A stretch of 44,573 nucleotides of DNA from Syntrophomonadaceae bacterium (GCA_003554395.1 PWGD01000063.1:1-44573), one strand, 5' to 3'; numbered from the stretch's first letter, positions 1 to 9,857 are shown. A program made the numbers and translations. The notes: generated by a model not told the origin, from the sequence alone.

Positions 1-1
1 C

Positions 2-2920
2 AATGACTGTTCGATGTGAATTCTCTCGCCCAAACTGGTCGAGGTCGACCGGCACACCAACATCGAAGTCATTTCCTATACCGAAGTTGACAGCGTAGAA
101 GGGGAAGCGGGCAATTTCAGGGTCAGGCTGAGGAAAAAGCCCCGCTATATCCGGGAAGACAAGTGTACCGGCTGCACCGTGTGCACAGAATACTGCCCGG
201 TCCAGTACCCCGATGAATTCAACCAGGATATTTCAAACAACAAGGCTATCCATATCTATTACTCCCAGGCTATTCCCTTGATTACTTACATTGATGAAAA
301 CTGCCTTTACTTAAAAGAGAAAAAATGCCTGATCTGCGAGGCGGTCTGTCAAAATGAAGCTATAGATTTCAGCCAGACTGAAGAAATAATGGAAATTAAT
401 GTCGGGGCGGTAATTTTAGCCCCCGGTTATGAAGAATATGATCCCAGGATCAGGGGAGACTATGGAGCCGGAAAGTACGAAAACGTGGTCACCAGTATGG
501 ACTATGAGCGTTTGACCGATTCCACCGGCCCCTACGAGGGGCAGGTCCTGCGTCCTTCGGACCTGGAGCATCCCCGTAAAGTAGCCTGGATCCACTGTGT
601 TGGCTCCAGGCAGGTCAACCCGCCGGGAGCCAACAGCTACTGCTCCTCGGTATGCTGTACCTACACCCAGAAACAGGTCATTTTAACCAAGGAGCATGAT
701 CCGGAAACCGAATGCACTGTTTTCCACAACGATATCCGTTCCTACGGCAAAGATTTTGAAAGGTTTTACCAGAGGGCGGAAGAAATGCCGGGGGTCAGGT
801 TTTTTAGGAGTTATGTGTCAGTAGTCAGGGAAGACCCGGAAACTAAAAACGTGACTTTAAAATACACCACCCCCGAGGAAGGGGTAAGGGAAGAAGAATT
901 TGACCTGGTGGTTCTTTCAGTAGGCATGAGCCCGCCCCCGGATGTGGAAGGGCTGGCTAAAAAGTTCGGGCTCGAATTGAATGACCACAGTTTTTGCAAA
1001 ACCAACCCGGTCAACCCCATGGAAACATCACGTCCGGGCTTCTACATCAGCGGAGCTTTTCAGGGCCCGCTCGATATCCCAGAAACGGTGGTTACCGCCA
1101 GCGGGGCCGGTTCCCAGTGCGGCGAGCTGCTTAATTACCGTAAAGGCGACCTGTCCGTGGAAAGGGTTTACCCGCCGGAAAAAGACGTTTCCCTGGAAGA
1201 ACCGCGGATCGGAGTCTTTGTCTGTCACTGCGGGGCCAATATCGGCCGGGTGGTCAACGTGCCCTCCGCCGTTGACTACGCCTTGACCCTCCCCAACGTG
1301 GTCTATGCCCAGGAACAGCTTTTTTCCTGCGCCACCAACTGCGCTGAAGAAATAACCGACATGATCAAAGAAAAAGACCTGAACCGGGTTATCGTCGCCG
1401 CCTGCTCTCCGCGGACGCTGGAAATGCTCTTCCGGGACACCCTCAGGGAAGCGGGCTTGAACCAGTACTACTACGAAATGGCCAATATCCGGGAGCACTG
1501 CTCCTGGGTCCATCCCAAGCAAAAAGATGAAGCCACTCAAAAAGCGAAAGATATCATCAGGATGGCCGTGGCAAGGACCCGCTACCTGGAACCGCTGATG
1601 GAAATCGATCTACCGGTGGACAAAAGAGCCCTGGTCGTCGGGGGCGGCATTGCCGGGATGACCTGTGCCCTGTCCATTGCCGAGCACGGCCACCACGTAT
1701 ACCTGGTGGAAAAAGAACCCGTCCTCGGGGGAACGGCCAGGAAAGTTTATGACACCCTGGAAGGCCTTGATGTCCAGGAATTCCTGCGCGATCTGATCGA
1801 AAGGGTCTACCGGCACCCCCTGATCCATGTTTATACCGGGGCCGAGATTACAGGGACTGCCGGCTACATCGGCAACTTTGCCACCACAATCCAGTCCGGC
1901 CGGGGCCGGGCGGAGATCAAGCACGGGGCCACGGTGATCGCAACCGGGGCCGACGTTTACACTCCCACCGAGTATCTCTACGGTGAAGACAAGCGGGTTA
2001 TGACCCAGCTGGAACTGGAGGAAAAAATTGCCACCGGAGACGAAATGGTAGCCAATGCGGAAAACGTGGTCATGATCCAGTGCGTGGGCTGCAGAAATGA
2101 GGACCGCAATTACTGCAGCCGGATCTGCTGCAACGAATCAGTCAAAAATGCCCTGATTTTAAAAGAAAAGAACCCCGATCGGGATGTCTACATCCTTTTC
2201 AGGGATATGAGAACTTACGGTTACAACGAAGACTATTACCGGGAAGCCGCCGACAAAGGGGTCGTTTTTATCCGCTATGAACCCGAACAGGAGCCGCAGC
2301 TTGAACCGGCCGAAGAAGAAGGACGTCCGGTTTTAAAAGTGACCCTCCCCGATTACGTGCTGCAAAAAAATATCGAAATAGATGCCGACCTCATCGCCCT
2401 GGCCGCTGCGGTTATTCCTTCCGCCGGGACCAGGAAAATTGAAAACCTGTTCAAGGTTGGCCTGAACCCGGACGGCTTTTTCAAGGAAGCGCATGTCAAG
2501 TTAAGACCGGTCGAATTTGCGGCTGAAGGAGTATATCTGTGCGGTATCGCCCACTACCCCAAGCTGATTTCGGAAACCATCAGCCAGGCTTACGGCGCCG
2601 CCGGCAGGGTCCTGGCCCTGCTTTCCAACGACATCGTTACAGCTTCCGGGGCGATCTGTGAAGTGGAGGAAAGCAAATGCGTTACCTGCGGGGCCTGCAT
2701 TGATGCCTGCGCCTACGGGGCCATAGAATTCCAGGCTACAGAAACCGGCCTGACGGCGGCCGTAAACCCGGTCCTGTGCAAAGGAGACGGTCTCTGCAAC
2801 GCCGTCTGCCCGACGGGGGCAATCCAGTTAAAGCACTTTACCGATGAGGAGCTGCTCAGTCAAATCGATGCGGCCGTCCCCGAAGAAGAAAGCGCAGATA
2901 AAAAAGAAGCTGCCGTTTAA
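2..2920 (+). CDS. hdrA: HdrA-like (BamE-like) FAD/Fe-S protein, 5'-truncated at the window edge, with an in-frame TGA (probable Sec) at 17-19
   Basis: The frame of ORF 179..2920 stays open upstream through the TGA to base 2: ..NDCSM[TGA]ILSPKLVEVDRHTNIEVISYTEVDSVEGEAGNFRVRLRKKPRYIREDKCTGCTVCTEYCP. This is the HdrA CSMC region followed by a ferredoxin motif. The second half has the Rossmann motif VVGGGIAGMTCALSIAEHGHHVYLVEKEPVLGG, with C-terminal 2x[4Fe-4S]. Confidence 0.9.
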
Positions 2921-2972
2921 AAACAGATAACCGGCGGTAAAGGTGAAAAACTAAACCAGGAGGTGGCGGCGG

Positions 2973-3737
2973 ATGAGTGATCAGCACACATTCAAACCAA
3001 AAGTAATCGGCTTCGTATGCCAGTGGTGAGGATATGGAGCTGCGGCCCTGGCTGGAGTTTCCAGACTACAATATACAACTGAAATCAGGCTGATTCGGGT
3101 CATGTGCAGCGGACGGGTCGATCTGTCCCACCTGTTCAGGGCCTTTTCGAACGGGATTGACGGCGTCTTCATCGGAGGCTGTCACCTGAAAGAGTGCAAC
3201 TACGTTACCCAGGGCAATTACCATGCCCTGAACCTGGTTCTATTGAGCAAGCGGATCATGAAACATATCGGGCTGAACCCCGACCGCTTGAGGATAGAGT
3301 TCATGTCTTCCGGCGAAGGGAACCTGTTTGCCCGGGCCGTGGATGATTTTGTAAAAACGGTCCGGGAAGCGGGACCGCTCGGCATCAGCGAAGGGCTGGA
3401 CCGTGAAACCCTGGAGCTTAATTTAAAAGCCGTATCCAGGCTGATCCCCTATATCAGGCTGGTAGAAAGCGAGCGGTTAAGGGCCCATTTTGAAACCCAG
3501 GACCAGTTTAAAGCCTTTTATGCCAGCGATGAATTTGAAAGGCTTTTTAAAGAACTGATCGCCGATAAACTGGCCATTGGCCAGATCATGGCCCTGCTGC
3601 AGGAGAAACCCCTATCCACCGGTGAAATTTCGGAAATCCTGGGCCTGAGCCAGTCCGATGTATCAAAACACCTGAACAATTCGGCCAAGCAGGGATTGGT
3701 CAGGTATGAAGAAAACCAGAAACGCTTCGCTTTATAA
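2973..3737 (+). CDS. mvhD: MvhD-like (BamF-like) hydrogenase/Hdr Fe-S subunit with an in-frame TGA (probable Sec) at 3027-3029 and a C-terminal winged-helix-like segment
   Basis: RBS ccaggaggtggcggcgg then ATG 2973: MSDQHTFKPKVIGFVCQW[TGA]GYGAAALAGVSRLQYTTEIRLIRVMCSGRVDLSHL.., continuous with ORF 3102..3737. The W-U/C-x-Y-x-A-A-x-x-A-G pattern is typical of MvhD. Confidence 0.9.
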
Positions 3738-3803
3738 GGAAAATTTACAAATTGTGTTGATCGGGGCATGATCATGATCAAGGAGGAAATCATATAAGAG
3801 GCC

Positions 3804-4256
3804 ATGGATATCAATAGAATTGATCAAATCATAGACCGGCATAACTGTGAAGCCAGTTCTTTAATTCAAGTTTTGCTGGAAATCCAAAGCGAGAACCACT
3901 GGCTGCCCAAACAGGCCCTGGAAAGGATCAGCGAAAGGTTAGAGGTGCCTTTATCCCGGATCCAGCATATTGCCACTTTTTACAAAGCCTTTAGCCTGGT
4001 GCCCAAAGGCCGGCATGAGATTCACATCTGCATGGGCACCGCCTGCCATGTCCGCGGAGCCCAAAACATTCTCAGCGCCGTGGAAGACCTGACCGGCATA
4101 AAACCCGGCGAAACAGACCTGGATTTGAAATTCAGCCTGGAAACCGTAAACTGCCTGGGGTGCTGCGCCCTTGGACCGGTAATGGATGTTAACGGGCAAA
4201 TTCACGGTAATCTCGCGCCGGCTGACACAGAAGAAGCGCTAAAAAAATATGAGTGA
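3804..4256 (+). CDS. nuoE: NuoE-like [2Fe-2S] thioredoxin-fold subunit (BamG-like)
   Basis: ORF of 150 aa; CMGTACHVRGAQ and VNCLGCCALGPVMDVNG motifs. Confidence 0.93.
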   Translation: MDINRIDQIIDRHNCEASSLIQVLLEIQSENHWLPKQALERISERLEVPLSRIQHIATFYKAFSLVPKGRHEIHICMGTACHVRGAQNILSAVEDLTGIKPGETDLDLKFSLETVNCLGCCALGPVMDVNGQIHGNLAPADTEEALKKYE

Positions 4257-4265
4257 GGGAAATCT

Positions 4266-6194
4266 ATGCCACGGATAAATTCACCTGATGAGCTGGAAAA
4301 AGTCAGAAATGAAATATTATCCCAAAAAGATGCAAATAAGCCCTGTATTTCTATTTGTGCCGGCACCGGCTGCCTGGCCTGTGGTGCAGCCGAAGTGATT
4401 GCCGCTTTTAAGGAGGAAATTAACAAACAGGGGTTGGAGGCCGATGTCGACACCAAAGGGACCGGTTGCCCCGGTTTTTGCGAAAGAGGCCCCATTGTGG
4501 TTATTTATCCTGAAGAGATCTGTTATCTCCAGGTTAAGCCTGAAGATGCACCTGAAATTATTGCTCAGACCATCAAAGAGAAAAAAGTTTTAGAACGCCT
4601 TCTTTATCTTGATCCATCAACAAACGAGAGTGCAACCAGGGAATCGGATATTCCTTTTTACAATAACCAGGAACGACTTATTATCAGTAATAATATTAAA
4701 ATTGATTCGAAGAGCATCGAAGATTATCTGGCTATCGGTGGTTACTCTGCCCTGGCGAAAGTTCTTTTCCAGATGACTCCTGAACAGGTGCTGGAAGAGG
4801 TTGGAAAAACCAATCTGAGGGGCAGAGGAGGTGGCGGTTTTCCGGCTGCATTAAAGTGGGAAGGATCGCGTAATGCCCCTGATCCTGAGAAATACGTAAT
4901 CGTTAACGCCGACGAAGGTGACCCGGGAGCCTTCATGGACAGAGCGTTGCTTGAAGGAAACCCGCATTTAATCCTTGAGGGATTAATGATTGGCGCTTAT
5001 ACTATCGGCGCCCGTGAAGGTTATATTTACGTCCGGCAGGAATACCCCCTGGCAGTAGAAAATGTGAACATTGCCATCAGGCATGCTGAAGAATACGGTT
5101 TATTGGGAAATAATATTCTTGGTTCCGGTTTTGATTTTACCGTTGAGGTTCATCAGGGCGCGGGCGCATTTGTCTGCGGCGAATCAAGTGCCTTGATGAC
5201 CGCACTGGAAGGCAAGACGGGGGAACCCAGGCCGAAATATATCCGCTCCAACATCAGGGGCCTGTGGGAAAAACCAACCGTTCTAAACAATGTTGAAACC
5301 TGGGCCAACGTGCCTTTGATCCTCAATAATGGCGCCGACTGGTTTAACAGTTATGGAACAGATAGGAGCAAGGGAACAAAAATCTTTTCCCTGGTAGGTA
5401 AAATCAATAATACCGGTCTCGTAGAAATTCCGATGGGCATGGCCCTGCGGGATATTATTTATAAGGTCGGCGGTGGGATTCCGGAAAATAAAAAGTTTAA
5501 AGCTGTCCAAACCGGTGGCCCCTCCGGGGGATGTTTGCCCGACAGTATGCTGGACTTAGAGGTTAGTTTCGACGAACTGACCGCCGCCGGATCAATGATG
5601 GGCTCCGGCGGGATGATTGTTATGGATGAGGATACCTGTATGGTTGATGTGGCCAGGTACTTTTTAGATTTCCTAACCGATGAATCCTGCGGCAAATGCG
5701 TGCCCTGCCGCGAGGGCGTCAAGCAAATGTTGAAAATCCTGACCAATATAACAAAGGGCCGGGGCAAAGAAGGCGACCTTGAACTTTTAGAAGAGCTGGG
5801 CGAGGTAGTCAAAGATATATCCCTCTGCGCCCTGGGCCAAACTGCTCCCAATCCATTCCTCAGCACCTTGAAATATTTCAGAGAGGAATACGAAGCGCAT
5901 ATCGAGGATAAAAGATGCCCGGCCCTCTACTGTAAAGAATTAATTTCCTACTATATTGACCCGGAAAAATGCCAGGCCTGCATGGCCTGCCTTAAAAAAT
6001 GCCCTTCAGATGCCATTATAGGCGGCAAGAAAACCATCCATATCATTGACCAGGATAAATGCACCAAATGTAATACCTGCCTTGATGTTTGTCCTCCCCG
6101 CTTCAAAGCGGTGAGCAAAATATCCGGCGAGCCTGTCCCGCCTCCTATTCCTGAGGAAGAAAGAACCATTACCAGGGGGAATAAAGAAAAATGA
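4266..6194 (+). CDS. nuoF: NuoF-like FMN/NADH-binding subunit with N-terminal [2Fe-2S] and C-terminal 2x[4Fe-4S] domains (BamH-like)
   Basis: ORF of 642 aa; GRGGGGFPAALKWE, NADEGDPGAFMDRALLEGNPH, ESCGKCVPCREG and C-terminal CxxCxxCxxxCP motifs. Confidence 0.95.
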   Translation: MPRINSPDELEKVRNEILSQKDANKPCISICAGTGCLACGAAEVIAAFKEEINKQGLEADVDTKGTGCPGFCERGPIVVIYPEEICYLQVKPEDAPEIIAQTIKEKKVLERLLYLDPSTNESATRESDIPFYNNQERLIISNNIKIDSKSIEDYLAIGGYSALAKVLFQMTPEQVLEEVGKTNLRGRGGGGFPAALKWEGSRNAPDPEKYVIVNADEGDPGAFMDRALLEGNPHLILEGLMIGAYTIGAREGYIYVRQEYPLAVENVNIAIRHAEEYGLLGNNILGSGFDFTVEVHQGAGAFVCGESSALMTALEGKTGEPRPKYIRSNIRGLWEKPTVLNNVETWANVPLILNNGADWFNSYGTDRSKGTKIFSLVGKINNTGLVEIPMGMALRDIIYKVGGGIPENKKFKAVQTGGPSGGCLPDSMLDLEVSFDELTAAGSMMGSGGMIVMDEDTCMVDVARYFLDFLTDESCGKCVPCREGVKQMLKILTNITKGRGKEGDLELLEELGEVVKDISLCALGQTAPNPFLSTLKYFREEYEAHIEDKRCPALYCKELISYYIDPEKCQACMACLKKCPSDAIIGGKKTIHIIDQDKCTKCNTCLDVCPPRFKAVSKISGEPVPPPIPEEERTITRGNKEK

Positions 6195-6811
6195 GCAAAA
6201 TCCTGTTAAAAATTGACGGAAAAGAAATCGAAGCAGAAGAAGGCATGACTCTCCTGGAGGCAGCCCGGGACGGGGGTATTGAAATCCCGGCCCTCTGTCA
6301 CCACGAAAAACTCGAACCCTACGGAGCCTGCCGGATCTGCACGGTGGAAGCAGAAAAAAACGGCCGTTCGAAGCTTGTCGTTTCCTGCGTTTACCCGGTC
6401 GAAAAAGGGCTGAACGTAACAACCAGGTCCGAAAAAATTGACCGGGTCCGCAAAACAATCCTGGAACTGCTTTTATCCCATGCCCCTGATTCTGAAAAGC
6501 TCCTGGAACTGGCTGCAGAATATGGAGCCAACAAAGATCGCTTCGAGAAAGAACCGTCATTTTGCGTTCACTGCGGCCTCTGTGTGCGCTACTGCGCCGA
6601 AATAAAGGGAAAATTTGCAGTTGGCTTTATCAACCGGGGATCCAGGCGCGAGATAAACTTTCTCCCGGAACTGGCTGCTGCCGAGTGCTGGAAGTGCAAG
6701 GAATGCTTTCCCCTGTGCCCGACTTCGGCCCTGCAGGCGGCCTTTGTTTTTACAGAAGCCCAGTTTTCTGAAACTCCCGCTTTCGAAACCGATTCAGGCA
6801 ACAAATATTAA
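6191..6811 (+). CDS. NuoG N-terminal-domain-like Fe-S protein (BamI-like)
   Basis: 206 aa; plant-type ferredoxin motif EIPALCHHEKLEPYGACRICTVE plus two [4Fe-4S] clusters; overlaps the nuoF stop. Confidence 0.9.
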   Translation: MSKILLKIDGKEIEAEEGMTLLEAARDGGIEIPALCHHEKLEPYGACRICTVEAEKNGRSKLVVSCVYPVEKGLNVTTRSEKIDRVRKTILELLLSHAPDSEKLLELAAEYGANKDRFEKEPSFCVHCGLCVRYCAEIKGKFAVGFINRGSRREINFLPELAAAECWKCKECFPLCPTSALQAAFVFTEAQFSETPAFETDSGNKY

Positions 6812-6817
6812 ACTGGC

Positions 6818-8776
6818 TTATTGTTCCTGGAAGGCCAGTTCAATCATATAAACTCCGGAAGAAAATTTCTTGTCCGTTATATGGCCGGTTTTTTCCAGCA
6901 GGTGCAGAACATGCTTGTTGTCCGGCAGGATCTCGGCCGTAAAGCCGGTCAGGCCCTGCTTCTGGGCGATATTGGCCAGGTACGAGAGGAGCTCGGAACC
7001 AAGGCCCTGGCCTTGGTAATCATCCCTGATCACCAGCGCTACCTGGGCGGTCAGGGCCCCCTCCAGGATTACATACTGGCCCACCCCGATCACAATCTCG
7101 GCCCCTTCATGCTCAATGGTAGCCAGGATCACCATTTCACGGGTATAATCGATCACCAGGAACAGATCCTGCAACATATCGCGGGGCATATCTTCGCGCC
7201 GCGATAAAAAGCGGTTATACCTGGTTTCCTCTGAAAGGCTGTAAAAGAAATCTTTCAATAAGGGCTCGTCGCTTATTTTCACCGGCCTGAAGAAAAATTC
7301 CAGCCCCGTCCTGGTGGTCCTGCGCGTTTCCAGTTCGGCCGGGTAACGGCCCTTTTCGCCGGAAATATAGGCCTGGTCCCGGTAAATAAGGGCAGCTTCC
7401 CTGGCTTCCTCGATCAGCCAGGGCTGAAAGGAAGGATGGGCGATGGAAATCAGGGCCATGGCCCTCTCCCTGACATTCTTGCCGTGCAAATAGGCGATGC
7501 CGTATTCAGTGACCACGTAGTGGATATCCCCCCGGGTCAGGGTAACCCCGGCCCCTTCTTTGAGGAAGGGCACGATCCTGGAAACCTTACCGCCCTGCCC
7601 GGTCGAAGGCAAAGTCAGGATGCTTCTTCCCCTTTTAGCCAGCACCGCCCCGCGCATGAAATCAGCCTGGCCCCCGATTCCGCTGAAGAAGTACTTGCCC
7701 AGCGATTCGGCGGTGGCCTGGCCGGTAAGATCTATTTCCAGGGCCGTGTTCATAGCTACCATGTTTTTATTCTGGGCGATATTGACCGGGTCATTGGTGT
7801 AGTCAATCGACCGGAATTCTATGGCCGGGTTATCATCCAGGTAGCTGTAGGTATCCCTGCTTCCGATACAGAAAGAGGCCACAGTTTTATCCCGGTCCAC
7901 TGTTTTCCTGGAGTTATTGATAACTCCCCTTTTCATCAGGTCGACAATACCGTCCCCTAAAAGTTCGGAGTGAATGCCCAGATCCTTCTTATTCCTGAGG
8001 TTGGAAAGAATGGCGTTGGGCAGGGTTCCGTAACCGACCTGGATGGTATCGCCATCATCGATGATCCGGGCCACATATTCACCGATTTGACCGACCTGAT
8101 CCGGCGGCGGGTCGGAGGTTTCGTGTTCCAAAAGGGGTTCATCATGGGGGACTATGAAATCAACATCTTCAATATGGATAAAGGTATCGCCATGAATCCG
8201 GGGCATTTCCGCATTAACCTGGGCAATGACCAGGGTCGCATTTTCTACGGCGGCTTTGGTAATGTCAATACTGATCCCCATGCTCATGAAGCCGTGGCCG
8301 TCCGGGGGAGAAACCTGGACCAGGGCTACATCGACCGGCACCAGTTTGCGCTTAAAGAGGTCCGGAATGTCGGAAGCAAAAATAGGGGTGTAATCGGCTA
8401 AACCTTTATTGACTACTTCCCTTGAGTTTTCAGCAATAAAAAAGGTGTTGTGGCGGAAATTTTTCCTGAACTTCCGGTCCGTGTACGGGGCCACTCCGAG
8501 GGTCCAGACGTGAAGGACCTCTGCATCGAAAAAAGCCTTGGGATTCGATTCCACAAAATTGATCATGGCCTGGACCAGGTACTGCGGTTCTCCGCAGGCG
8601 GTGCCGATAAAAATCCGGTCTCCGGCGTGTATGTGGCTGAAAATCTCCTTTTCCGGGACAAACTTTTCCGGGTACTTTTCTTTTAACTCCTCCGGCCAGG
8701 TTTTTGGAGGCTTGCTGCCCGGCTCAATTTCACGGTCTGCAGAGATTTCCCGGTTTTCTCCGTCCATGGCGTCCAT
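6818..8776 (-). CDS. Acetyl-CoA hydrolase/4-hydroxybutyrate CoA-transferase-family protein fused to a C-terminal GNAT domain
   Basis: ORF 6818..8785. CoA-transferase region GGQADFMRGA / TRGDIHYVVTEYGIAYLHGKNVRERA; GNAT-like tail VALVIRDDYQGQGLGSELLSYLANIAQKQGL. Likely ATG at 8776 with SD gaggga. Confidence 0.88.
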   Translation of the reverse strand: MDAMDGENREISADREIEPGSKPPKTWPEELKEKYPEKFVPEKEIFSHIHAGDRIFIGTACGEPQYLVQAMINFVESNPKAFFDAEVLHVWTLGVAPYTDRKFRKNFRHNTFFIAENSREVVNKGLADYTPIFASDIPDLFKRKLVPVDVALVQVSPPDGHGFMSMGISIDITKAAVENATLVIAQVNAEMPRIHGDTFIHIEDVDFIVPHDEPLLEHETSDPPPDQVGQIGEYVARIIDDGDTIQVGYGTLPNAILSNLRNKKDLGIHSELLGDGIVDLMKRGVINNSRKTVDRDKTVASFCIGSRDTYSYLDDNPAIEFRSIDYTNDPVNIAQNKNMVAMNTALEIDLTGQATAESLGKYFFSGIGGQADFMRGAVLAKRGRSILTLPSTGQGGKVSRIVPFLKEGAGVTLTRGDIHYVVTEYGIAYLHGKNVRERAMALISIAHPSFQPWLIEEAREAALIYRDQAYISGEKGRYPAELETRRTTRTGLEFFFRPVKISDEPLLKDFFYSLSEETRYNRFLSRREDMPRDMLQDLFLVIDYTREMVILATIEHEGAEIVIGVGQYVILEGALTAQVALVIRDDYQGQGLGSELLSYLANIAQKQGLTGFTAEILPDNKHVLHLLEKTGHITDKKFSSGVYMIELAFQEQ

Positions 8777-8968
8777 ACATATCACTCCCTCAAATACCCC
8801 AGGGCCCTCTCAAGGCTCCGGGGCTTGATCCTGCCGGTTTTGCCTTTGATACCATTATTGTATCACAACGCCGGCCGGGCTTATCAAATTAAAATAGCGG
8901 GACTTTTAAACCGACCGGACATGGAGTATACTGAGTTTAAATTACCGCTCAGGCAAGGAGGAATAGCC

Positions 8969-9370
8969 ATGGATCACCGGGAGACGGACCGCTCCCAACT
9001 CTTGCGGGAACGATACAAAGACGATCTATTTCCCTGTAAACTCGGCATCAAACTTGAGGAAGTCCGGGCCGGCTATGCCCGGGTAAGCATGGTGGTTACC
9101 CCGGATATGCACAACTTTAACGGCGTCACCCACGGCGGGGCCCTGTTTACCCTGGCCGACACCGCCTTCGGTATGGCTTCAAATACCAGGGGAACGGCTT
9201 TGGCAATGCATATCAGCATTAATTACCTTAAGGGCACCGTCAGCGGCGACCGCCTGACTGCTGAAGCTGAAGAAGAGCACCTGACCCGCTCTACCGGAAT
9301 CTACCGCATGAGCGTATACAAGGGCGAAGATAAAGTAGCCCTGTTAAGAGGAACCGTATTCCGAAAGTAG
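8969..9370 (+). CDS. PaaI-like hotdog-fold thioesterase
   Basis: Start ATG 8969 after caaggaggaatagcc; HNFNGVTHGGALFTLADTAFGMASN motif. The ORF track start at 8825 is probably too long. Confidence 0.88.
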   Translation: MDHRETDRSQLLRERYKDDLFPCKLGIKLEEVRAGYARVSMVVTPDMHNFNGVTHGGALFTLADTAFGMASNTRGTALAMHISINYLKGTVSGDRLTAEAEEEHLTRSTGIYRMSVYKGEDKVALLRGTVFRK

Positions 9371-9441
9371 GGCCGGCAGCATTAAAACTTCGGTCCCCAA
9401 AATAAAATCCCGCCGCCAGTACAAGAAGGTAAAATGTGCTT

Positions 9442-9570
9442 TTGAATGTGCTGGTGGTTGTAATGATCTGCGCCGGAGCCTCGCTGCTAGGGGTGGAATC
9501 AAGCGCCGAATACTACCGGGGAATGGCCAACAGCTACCTGGAACAGGGCATTGGCAGGGTAGAGGGCTGA
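9442..9570 (+). CDS. Short hypothetical ORF (42 aa), hydrophobic N-terminus
   Basis: TTG-start frame MNVLVVVMICAGASLLGVESSAEYYRGMANSYLEQGIGRVEG*; weak RBS. Confidence 0.2.
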   Translation: MNVLVVVMICAGASLLGVESSAEYYRGMANSYLEQGIGRVEG

Positions 9571-9741
9571 TGACAGCTCTAACACGGTATTAATGCTGCC
9601 GCTTATAGATTTTGCGTCCTGGCCCCCTGCAAAACCCCTGTGCCGGTTTGGCCCCCTGCTTTCGGTTAGATTATGCCCGGGATTGGCCGCCGTGTAAATT
9701 GATTTAGTCTGCAGACAATGATCAGCCTTCTTAAGATATTC

Positions 9742-9770
9742 TTGTTTATATTCAAAATTTGCTATATACT
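9742..9770 (+). promoter_or_regulatory. Putative sigma-A-type promoter for uspA
   Basis: TTGTTT (9742-9747), 17-bp spacer, TATACT (9765-9770), upstream of CDS 9858. Confidence 0.5.
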
Positions 9771-9857
9771 ATAAACGCAGGACACCAGAAGCATTTATAA
9801 CCTTACTAAACCGCTCCTATCAGCGGCAGATTTGAAAAGAAAGGACGTGCACCGGGG

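Noticed and set aside
2941-3110. MvhD as a frameshifted or nonsense pseudogene
   Set aside because: The reading frame is intact on both sides of a single TGA, and TGA sits exactly at the conserved Cys/Sec column, so selenocysteine is the better explanation.
7436-7960. 174-aa plus-strand ORF inside the CoA-transferase gene
   Set aside because: Shadow of the minus-strand CDS; no RBS and no recognisable domain.
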